64,000 bases of DNA from Echinarachnius parma (lineage: Eukaryota; Echinodermata; Echinoidea; Clypeasteroida; Echinarachniidae). How positions within the stretch are numbered: position 1 is the first letter of the stretch; every line of letters starts with the position of its first letter. Shown piece by piece: positions 11,048 through 64,000 of the stretch. The notes beneath the pieces were generated by a model. The model made no database searches, was not told the DNA's origin, and saw only the letters and a list, made by a program, of their open reading frames with translations. Both the position numbers and the translations under genes were made by a program. The DNA is taken from assembly GCA_037951105.1 (NCBI GenBank), contig JBAMJV010008107.1, positions 1 to 64,000 of the forward strand. Reading direction: 5' to 3'.

Positions 11048-14000
11048 AATTACCCAGTGATAAAAGGGCTTTGAGACTGCAAAGACCAACATATCTTTAT
11101 TTGGTTTAGCTTTGGGCTATGTTGTGGCTGGATAGAATTTCATTACATTGTGGAACAATGTGTGAATGTGGGGGTGGGTGTCAATTTGCATGTGGGTTGT
11201 AGTGTGCTAATTATATCAGTTTAGAATGATGCAGGTTGATGTATTGTTGATTCTGTAGAGCCAGTAATGACAATCTTAGAGTACTAAGTAAGAGTAGCTT
11301 GCTGATATGATACTAAAGTAGAATAACCATTTAGTATTTTGATACGATTGTGAGAGGGAGGGGGAGTGGGTCAGAAATATAGGTCAGCTGACCGACCCTC
11401 ACTGATTGCTTCATTGCTGCTTGGTACAGTGGCCATTATAATCATGTCATCAACCAAACAATTTAATTGTAGATGATGCCCTTGAATTATTTGTATCCAG
11501 ACTTGCAAGTTGAGAATACAATTGTGATGTAGGAAATTATAATTTGTTTTTAATTCACTGCAATTTAGATGGCTTTTGGTTGTGGTAGTCTAGCTTGTAA
11601 AGGCTACTATGTAGAGAACTAGATAATAGGGACATACAAATCATAACACAACTTAACATGCAGGTAGGTTACACCAGGCATTGCAAGGCAGCTAGTATAC
11701 ATATTTTATCATTGTCCATTCCAATGATCCTCTCCATTAATCCAGTCATGAATGGATTTTCTGTCAAATCCACAATGGCATCATAGATCTGTGCAGTAAA
11801 TGGCTTGATCTATTATGAATGGTATCATCAGAGAGGTGGTATCATGACATGAGCCTAGATACTGCAAGTGGCTAGCTCCATTGTAACACTTACTGATTGA
11901 TCCCTTTGTGATGATACCCTCTGACCAGTGTGAATCCTGTAAGACCTCTCAGCTGTGATGATACCCTTTGACCAGTGTGAATCCTGTAAGACCTCTCAGG
12001 AGGTCTACACAAAGGCCCTGGGATCATGGGATGGGGTTAGTGATGCTTGAGTAAACAGCCATTGTTGACCTGGATACTCCAGACAAGAGCCTGCCTAGGC
12101 TGGAGCAAGTGACTGACTGATGCTTCTATCCTGCTCTACTGTACATATCATAATGACTGACTGATGCTTGGTAGTGGCAAGTCTAACCTGCTCTACTGTA
12201 CATGTACATATCATCCACACCTGTCTATTTTTTTTAATTTATTTATTTATTTATTCTCCACTCGGATTGCCCTTGTCAGCTACAAGCTGTTTTTCAAAGG
12301 GGTCCAGGGTCTATAAAGATCACTGGTCCTTGATTGGTTCACAGGAAAGAGTTCACATGCTAATGAAATATATCTATTTACCCCACATTTTCTGTATCTG
12401 GCAGTATTAACTTCACAGTTAATATTTGGTAATTAATGTCAACAATGATAAAAGGGAGAGTGGAGATGTTTATGAACTTACTATGCATTTGTGTCATTAC
12501 AGTCAAGCCTGTCTATAAATAAAACCAAAACAATAAATGACAACAAATACTTAGTCTTTGCTGATGGGTTTATCTTGCAGTCATTTTAATGCTGATGATT
12601 GCTAGAGTACATGTAGGTTTGACAGAGCACTGCAAGTTTGCCATTTCAAGAAGTCCTCCAAACAAAAATATTGTTCTAAGGAAAAACTTGAAGTTCTACA
12701 GTTAATTTGCTCTCTCTGTCTGAAAACTTAAAAGTTTTATTAAGAAAATTAATTTGTAGACAACTAAAAATAGTACTCACTACAAACCAAATGAACATTA
12801 TTTTTAAAAGGTTAACTGATAAATGCGTGTTTATAATGCACATTTATGAGAACCAGGCTTGTACTCACATTTGTTGACAACAGATACATTTCCCCCCTAA
12901 ACCCATATAGATTGTGAGCAGTTTTGATGTCACCATTGAGTGTGTTGTACAGCCTAGCTCTAGGCAGGTCTAGCTTACAACAGGTGTAGCTTATGCAGTT
13001 AAACGACCCCAGCCTACTAATTTCCTGAGCTTTCTGCCTACACCTCTCCATGCCCCACCCCTACCAATCTCCCTGTATTGCAATGGCACCTTGAGATAGC
13101 TAGGGTTAAGTTCTTGATTAAGCCTGGATAGCACTCGACTTTCATGTGACCAATGCTCACATGATGATTTTTAAGTTGCATTTCCAGTTGCAGTCAGACT
13201 GTGCTATGATTTCAGGTCGATGTAAGAATCCATGGGTGTTATTTGGTCATGTACTTGTTATGAAATACTGTCTTGTTTTATTAGAAATGCTGACCAATTT
13301 TGAAAACTACTTTTTTGGGGGGCTGTGAGACTAGAATTTAATTTGCATTTTGGACGTTAAATGTGTGTCAGTCTTGGTGTCTTTTACTAGAGTATGTGTG
13401 TATACATGTATTTACTCAACATTTCCCTTGAGAAACTCATCTTGCTTTACAAAAAAAGTTGTTTGTCACACAGTCACATCTAGTTTAAAATGAATGTTGC
13501 ATTCTGATTACAGTCTGTTCTGCTCTACAACCTTTCTTGTTAAAATAATATTTCCAAGCAACCACTTTAAAAAACAAACAAGTTTATTTCCTCCCCACTC
13601 ACTGGCACCATCCTCTTAGAACAGTTTCATTTTCTTCCCGTCTCTATAACTGTACTGTAGTACTTGCATTACACTTGATATAGTATGTAGTCTTCATTCT
13701 ATTTGAGCACCATATGCCAATAATCAATGGATGGAAATGAAGTGGTCGTATCAATTTCATCATGTGTTTTTCCTATCCTGATATGAAATGTGTATTGTGA
13801 TCTATCTGAAAACACATGGGAACGTAATGCAGCGATTAAACTTCCTGTAGTTTGTGATTTGGTTGTTGAAAAGGAAGCACGTTTTAGGAAAATACAGTGT
13901 ATGTATGCTGCTTACTTATGTTGTGCATCGTTACTAAAACAATTATATGAAGCTAACATTTGATATCAAAATTAGTGCTAGATGAAAGGACCTGTCTTCT

Positions 14001-14104
14001 GTGACGTGAGTGACAATCAACACAAGAATTAATTTGTGTACTTTTGGTTTAATTTTACCAAAATTAATCAAATCATTTGTCATTTTTCTTTCTTTGTTCT
14101 GCAG
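11048..14104. other. Non-coding stretch before the 5' UTR exon
   Basis: Holds two small tandem duplications, at 11907-12000 and about 12107-12210 (the latter built on GACTGACTGATGCTT and CTGCTCTACTGTACAT). It ends in a pyrimidine-rich acceptor (TTTCTTTCTTTGTTCTGCAG) at 14104. At least its 3' part is therefore probably MEF2 intron. The upstream first exon and promoter were not identified. Confidence 0.5.
11907..12000. repeat. Tandem duplication, 47-bp unit, two copies
   Basis: The two copies start at 11907 and 11954 with TGTGATGATACCCT and differ by very few bases. Confidence 0.85.
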
Positions 14105-14489
14105 TGACTTGTTGCAAGCATGGTGAAGAGATAGTTGCTGTCGCTCCTTTTCCTAGCAGCTTCTCTGCATGTTGTCACAACGCGCAGGAAATTACAGTCC
14201 ACAACGACCTTCCTGTGTGTATCTTGCCGCTAATCTGTCTGCAGAGCCAGGGAGAACTGTGCAAAGGGATAGCTGGAGAACGGGATTACATTGATTGACC
14301 AGCGGAAATACTTTAACTATACAAGGCCAGGGACAAGATCAAACTGGGACACAAAGAGGGACAAACGGAAACAGGGACAATTGTTGAGAGCGTGGAACCA
14401 GCCTTTGCAGCGTGACGTGACCAGAGAGAGAGCAGAGATATCGTCCCCCGGCTCCCGAGGTAGCACTGGCTGCACACAGAGAGCCCAGC
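14105..14489 (+). other. MEF2 5' UTR (exon containing the start codon)
   Basis: The exon starts after a strong polypyrimidine-AG acceptor ending at 14104 and runs directly into the MEF2 start codon. It contains upstream ATGs: one at 14120 opens a four-codon frame ending at 14134, and one at 14169 opens a 41-codon frame ending at 14294. Either could reduce translation of the main frame. The MEF2 start has favourable context, with A at -3 and G at +4. At least one more 5' exon must exist upstream and was not found. Confidence 0.7.
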
Positions 14490-58885
<44,396 letters not shown>

Positions 58886-58912
58886 GACTCCCCTGGCTCC
58901 CCTCTATAGCTA

Positions 58913-58942
58913 GGCTGGGCTGGGCTGGGCTGGGCTGGGCTG
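58913..58942 (+). repeat. GGGCT pentanucleotide microsatellite
   Basis: About five tandem GGGCT units lie 28 bases after the stop codon, followed by GGACC. Confidence 0.9.
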
Positions 58943-60123
58943 GACCAGGAGTGCTTCTGAACTGATGAGAGGACTGAGAAGGGATGTCACATCACTTCTC
59001 TCTCTTCCCATTTATAAGCTACTCAGTCAGCCCGACAACCTGTCAGCCCACATGCAGGCGTGTCCAGTTATTGTGAAGCCAGTTTCCTCACGAAAAGGGA
59101 AAAAAAAGGACAGATACCCTGAAGGGTAGAGTGTAACCTGTGATGCTTGTTCTCCATTTTCTACCACCCTCGCTACACCAGTTGCAGAGGATTGTGGCTT
59201 CAGCATGTTCGTTTCTCATTCATCCTGCAGCCAAACTAACTGTCCAGCGCATCGGATGTGCCGATTGGGACGTTATCCCCTATGTTCCTTTGATGGACTA
59301 CATTTCTATGGGAAGCACCCTTCAAGAAACACTCCTTACTCTCAACTACTTATGCTGGTTAAAACCCTTTTCTTGGTTTAAAGTTTCCACTCCTTTTTTT
59401 TTTTTAACACTTACAAAAGACCTCTTAGTGGTCTAAGGAGGAGGTATTAGCAAACATTGTGATAAATTTGATGTTCCCATACTCAGATGTCTTACCCACT
59501 CGTTCAAAGAATCATTTGAAACGGAGGCTGGGTGATAAAGAGTCCAATGGAAATAGGCAAACATTGTATTTAGGGGGCGCAACTCCCTAACTTTCCCAGT
59601 TGCAAAATCCATGTGAGAATGTATGCTGTAGCAAGGTTGTGTAGATTAATTTCCTGATGTTTTATTCTAATATTGTTTTTATTTGCTGTACATATGCAAA
59701 CAAGTGTTATCACTGTGAAAACATGTCTTGCTTGTCTGTAACATATACCACATGGTGGAAAATGGAGTCGAGGGTTTACTGTGGTTGTGGAAGAAATTTC
59801 GGGTCAATTTTGCTCTATATTATTATATATTTTGTAATGAATTACAATGTAAAACAATTATATGACTGATATGTCTGTGTATTTGTAGGTATACAGAAAC
59901 ACACTTCATGTAGAAGGATTTAGGCAAACAATAGAAAGTGGAGATTGTGGATGGAAAGTTGAAGACTAAAAAGTGGGTGCAATTGCAAGGATATCCTGGA
60001 GGATATTGGTGGGAGAGATACAGATCACAATGATGCAGGAATGAGTGGAGCCTTGACTACATGAAGTGTTTTCTTCTGTGTTTACACGTTCAAGCCAAAG
60101 CAAATGTTTTTAGGAATATAGTA

Positions 60124-60129
60124 AATAAA
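60124..60129 (+). terminator. Candidate polyadenylation signal AATAAA
   Basis: Canonical hexamer 1.24 kb after the stop. A second lies at 60170-60175 (TTAATAAAAG). No transcript end is visible in DNA. Confidence 0.4.
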
Positions 60130-61039
60130 GATATAGATAAACAAAAGGACAACAAGTTACTATTTTGTTAATAAAAGAGAACTTATGGAATTTGATTACA
60201 AATTCAATTGTTAAATCAAAACTTCAATCTCCATTTGGAATTGCCATTATTTTTCCTTGTACAACTCATGAGCTACTATGGTTATCAGATCTCCAATTGA
60301 AAAGGTTTTACATTTAGAGGCAGTCTTAAACTCGTGCAAATATTTCTGAACTTGTACTGTATTCCTTGAAACATTTGTTTTGGCTTTTATTGATGATAAC
60401 TGTGTTCTTTGTCTTTGTGTATATGTATGTGTGTGTGTGTGTGTGCATGCGTGTGCAGGCATGCATGCATGCACTGCTCTTGTGTGATTCTATATCTTGA
60501 AACAATCTGAAGTAAATTTGTAGCTTAGCTGGAGCTCGTCATAAGGACGAGTCTTCTCTACGGACCTATCAACTGTTGATCAGTGTGTATGTGTTCGTTT
60601 GTACAGAGCAACAAAAAACAACTAAAAAGTGTCACTTGATTTATATGACGTATATAAAGAATTGCAAGGATTGTATATTTGTTTACGCTATCTGCATCAA
60701 ATATTCACACTTAAGAAAATGTCTTGGTTATGTTTTAATAGCGTTTGAAGTTGATTTGTGTTACTTTGAAGCCTGTACATAAATGGAGGTATTTCTAGAA
60801 GCTCCAAGTCATATATAGATTCCTTTTTCTGTTTGGCTCATATTTGTTTCTATTCTTTTTTCTGTATGTCTTCTGATAATTTCTTTGAAAGCTTTGGATC
60901 TGAACCTGTTTTTGCACAATGCAGATAAATTGCAACCATTTTGTAGATGCAGCTGGAATTGAAAGTATTATTTCAATGTTGTAACCAGACGGTTCAACTG
61001 AAACTTTTGCCCAAGCAAGGCTTGGACATGTAGTGGAAA

Positions 61040-61319
61040 CCAGGGGGTGTTTCACAAAGATTCTAAGTTGAACTTAAACTCTAAAATAAGTTGGACCTAA
61101 CAATCATGGAAAGAGATTTGCAGCCTTGGAATAAAACATGTTCATATGCAAATTAATGCAATTATTTGAGATTTCTAACAACAACTTATATCAATAACTT
61201 CAAGGCTCCTTGATAATAATACATACTACTGTTTTTTTTTAAATCAAAGTGTATGCCTTTTTAAAAGCTTTCCATAATAGTTAAGTCCAACTTTAAATTT
61301 GTGTGAAACATCCCCTGGA
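61040..61319. mobile_element. MITE with GGTGTTTCACAAA ends
   Basis: The left arm CCAGGGGGTGTTTCACAAAG continues to AAGTTGAACTTA. The right arm is the complement of CCAGGGGATGTTTCACACAA continuing to AAGTTGGACTTA, giving about 37 bp of imperfect inverted repeat. The interior is AT-rich and non-coding. If the 3' UTR reaches 62.6 kb, this element is part of the mRNA. Confidence 0.75.
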
Positions 61320-62578
61320 CTAGACATGCTTTGCTTCATTTGGATTTGCAAAAGAGGACTGAAATATACCGCTGTGAATGAATAGGATCAATTATCTTGG
61401 TAACCAACAAAATTCATAGATTGAATTATTTACTCGATGAGATATATATATGTTGTATAAATGCATTTTTGAAGAGATAACTACCTTTTTTGTAGAGTAA
61501 TCAAAGTTTACCAAAGTGATTATTATTGTAAGGATGAGAGTGGAAGTGTGAGAAAGAGAGTTTAAATTTTTGAGAATGAGTTGAGTATATGAGTGAAAAT
61601 ATATTGCTTTGTGAATAGCACAATATAAAACAGCTCTATAGTGTGCAGGTTTGACAGTCAAATGGTCCGTGAGTGAAAAGCAAATAGTTGAGGGGTTCAT
61701 TTTATCAAGCCATCAAACTATATTGAAACAATTGCTTTGAAGAATGAATTTAATTTCATTTGTTGATTTGTGGGTCTTTTGGTTGTGGGACCGTAGAGCA
61801 GAGACTGTCAAACCTTCTGACTAAAGAGCTGACACCTTTTAGAGTTGGAGTAGGTCTACGATTGTATTGCTTTGTAAAATATCATCGATAAAAGTGTCTA
61901 GATAATTATAATTTCCTTTTATATATTTGTTCTCTATTGAAGCATTCATCAGAGTTAATATGGATTATGAGATTTATTTATGTACATATGCCACGTCCGG
62001 TACAAAAGCTATCATTAAGAAATGTTTTGTTTTTTATGAGATAAAATCTGAAAGTCTAAAAAAATGAAATGTACAGAAATTTTATCGTTACAGCTGTGTT
62101 TGGTAAAAAAGCTTATATTATACTATCTCTATCAAATTTGTCTGATTTTTTGTTTTAGTTGATAACGTGTACAAGTTGTGAACCTATTATAGTATCTTGC
62201 TATTTGGTTGGTCATTTTATCATCCTGTAGATAACTGTATTACTATATTCTGTTTCTTGGCATTTTTCTGTTTGGTCAAAAGTTCTGTATTTTTTCTTCC
62301 AATGTTTTGTCATGCTCTGTAGTGTAGATGCATACACATTGTCACATGAATCATATCTTGGAAAACTGGTTAATTTGCAACAATGTGTCAGTTTTTAGTT
62401 TCTTTTTTATTTGGTTGTTTTTTTCTGTATGATAATTGTTGTTGCTACCTCACTCATAGAGACAGTCTCAATCTTTCATCAATTATTGGCTCCTAGCCAT
62501 CTTTTAAAGCTCTATGGTTAACATGCAAAGTTTGGTTCCTCTTCTTAAAACACAATGAATAATGAATACGGAATGAAA

Positions 62579-62584
62579 AATAAA
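62579..62584 (+). terminator. Candidate distal polyadenylation signal AATAAA
   Basis: Canonical hexamer (GAAAAATAAAGAC) 3.7 kb after the stop. Long 3' UTRs are usual for MEF2 genes. Confidence 0.4.
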
Positions 62585-62600
62585 GACAATTTGAGATATA

Positions 62601-64000
62601 TATTTGATATAAGATCCAAATAAGTTTCTTGACTGCTTCTTTTGAAGAAGCTAATCATGAATTATGTTTTGATTACATTTCTTTTAAAGATAGTTTTTTT
62701 TAATGCCATATCTTTTTCAAATATAATTAATCTAGGCAAAACAAAACAGCTAAAAAAGATCCTCAACACTTTGAGTTTCTGAAGCTTAGGAAACTGGAAT
62801 TTGCAGGATAATCTTAAACCTTTTTATGACTTGCAATTTGACCATACATTTTTAAACCTTTTTATGATTTGCAATTCGACAATACATGTGTATTCATCGC
62901 ACACAAGCTAATGCAGATATTGCTACCTGTGTATAAAAGCCGAAATGTTGGAACAAATTTGTTAAATGACAATTAAGGAAGGAGTTTATAAAGAGAGAGA
63001 GATGCTGCACTATTTTCTGTATCAAAAATCATTGGTTTTCTGATTTTTTTTTAACATGTGTTTTAAATATAAGTTGTGTTATTTTTTTTATCTTGCCTCT
63101 TTACTAAAACAGACATGAAATTGAAATAGTTTCCCCCTGAACGGGCAATGTGAAGATGCGAGAATTGAGGCCAGTTAGGAATCACTTGTTGCTCAAATTG
63201 GATGGGTTGTTGGGAATTAGGGTTGGGACCTCAAAATTGCATTAAAGGTAAAAGCTTGTATCATGTGGGCTTCACAATAGTTGTACAAATATGTGTAATT
63301 TGCCTCCTCATTATACTTTATGGAAAACAAAAAGTACTGTAAGCCAAGGAATGTGCATTTATAATATGGTGGTAAAGGATTAGGGTTAAAAAAAAAAGGT
63401 AATCTGCTTTGGATGAGCATTTTCTTCAATAATCATGAGCAAAAATAGAGTTTATCATGTGTTCCTTTCATCATTGTCTTACCTTTCTCAATACCAAAAT
63501 ATGAAGAAAAAAGAGGAAATTAATTGTAATGAGTAGATACACACATATGTAACTATAATGTTGGTAAGGAGGGTTCATGCACTGTAAACAATAGAATAAT
63601 GAAAATTGTTGGATGCATGAAAAGGATGCGTAGCTGTCCTGGAATTCACTCTGGACTGATCTGGAAAATACTTGGGCTGGGGGGGGGGGGGGGGGGGGGG
63701 GGGTGTGTACATGAAGAATGCGTGTTACACCAACATCAACATGTCATCTTCAATCGGATTAAAATCACCAATAGTGAATCATTTCTTCAATCGAAGGTTG
63801 TCTCATATCTTTAGATTTCTCTTCACTTCTCTAGACACTTGTATCGTTCAACTTGTAGTCATGTACATCACACGTCTGTGCCTTATATGTCCTTGTCACG
63901 ACCGTTACAATGTAGAGCTTGGAAGAGATCATATTTTTGTGTGAAACAGAAGTCTATAGTCCATAGTATTTTGTTGTTGAATAGTAACTGTAGATTCCAC
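62601..64000. other. Downstream stretch, no gene seen
   Basis: Contains a 37-bp tandem duplication (TTAAACCTTTTTATGA units, about 62814-62886) and a G25 run at 63679-63703. The frame crossing the G run is not credible as coding. Confidence 0.5.

Larger units (their letters stand above)
58886..62600 (+). other. Probable MEF2 3' UTR
   Basis: Follows the stop without splice signals that demand another exon. Poly-A signals AATAAA occur at 60124-60129, 60170-60175 and 62579-62584, so the UTR may end near 60.2 or 62.6 kb. The extent is inferred. It contains a GGGCT microsatellite, a TG repeat near 60430 and a MITE at 61040. Confidence 0.55.

Overview
This window is animal nuclear DNA: AT-rich, sparse in coding sequence, with GT-AG introns, long homopolymer runs, minisatellites and many small inverted-repeat transposons. 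The organism cannot be named from the sequence. The repeat landscape (abundant ACATGTA-type words, poly-C/poly-G runs, many short hairpin MITEs) and the MEF2 sequence suggest a marine invertebrate, perhaps an echinoderm or another non-vertebrate deuterostome. That is a low-confidence inference.

The window carries one gene that I can support: a complete MEF2 (myocyte enhancer factor 2) MADS-box transcription factor on the plus strand. A 5' UTR exon begins at 14105. The start codon is at 14490 and the stop codon ends at 58885. Ten coding exons join in phase (54, 204, 159, 150, 199, 114, 161, 124, 139 and 244 nt) to give 515 residues. In order, these carry the MADS box, the MEF2 domain, an alternative-exon-type segment (NKKE...GCDSP...), a His/Gln/Asn-rich stretch, four R-x-[ST]-L-S-P motifs, an SQ-rich cassette, the conserved transactivation blocks, a phosphorylation-dependent sumoylation motif (IKCEPVSP) and a basic C-terminus.

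Layout: 1-14104 is upstream or 5' intron sequence with no recognised gene. It holds a three-deep nested transposon (1077-1845), LINE remnants split by another insertion (2892-5101) and minisatellites. From 14105 to 17145 are the 5' UTR exon and the two exons encoding the DNA-binding domain. From 17146 to 44101 is a 27-kb intron filled with transposons and tandem repeats. From 44102 to 58885 are the remaining eight exons. From 58886 to about 62.6 kb is the probable 3' UTR, followed by about 1.4 kb with no recognised feature.

The most unusual observation is that most coding exons of this gene have partial tandem copies of their own edge, with the adjacent splice site, lying in the flanking intron. 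Examples are three copies of the exon 2 acceptor, a copied exon 2 donor, a decayed exon 3 start and a copied exon 3 end, four 171-bp copies of the exon 4 end, five exon 7 starts, three exon 9 ends and two exon 10 starts. Several copies keep usable-looking splice signals. Some would insert in-frame peptide, while others would end the protein early.
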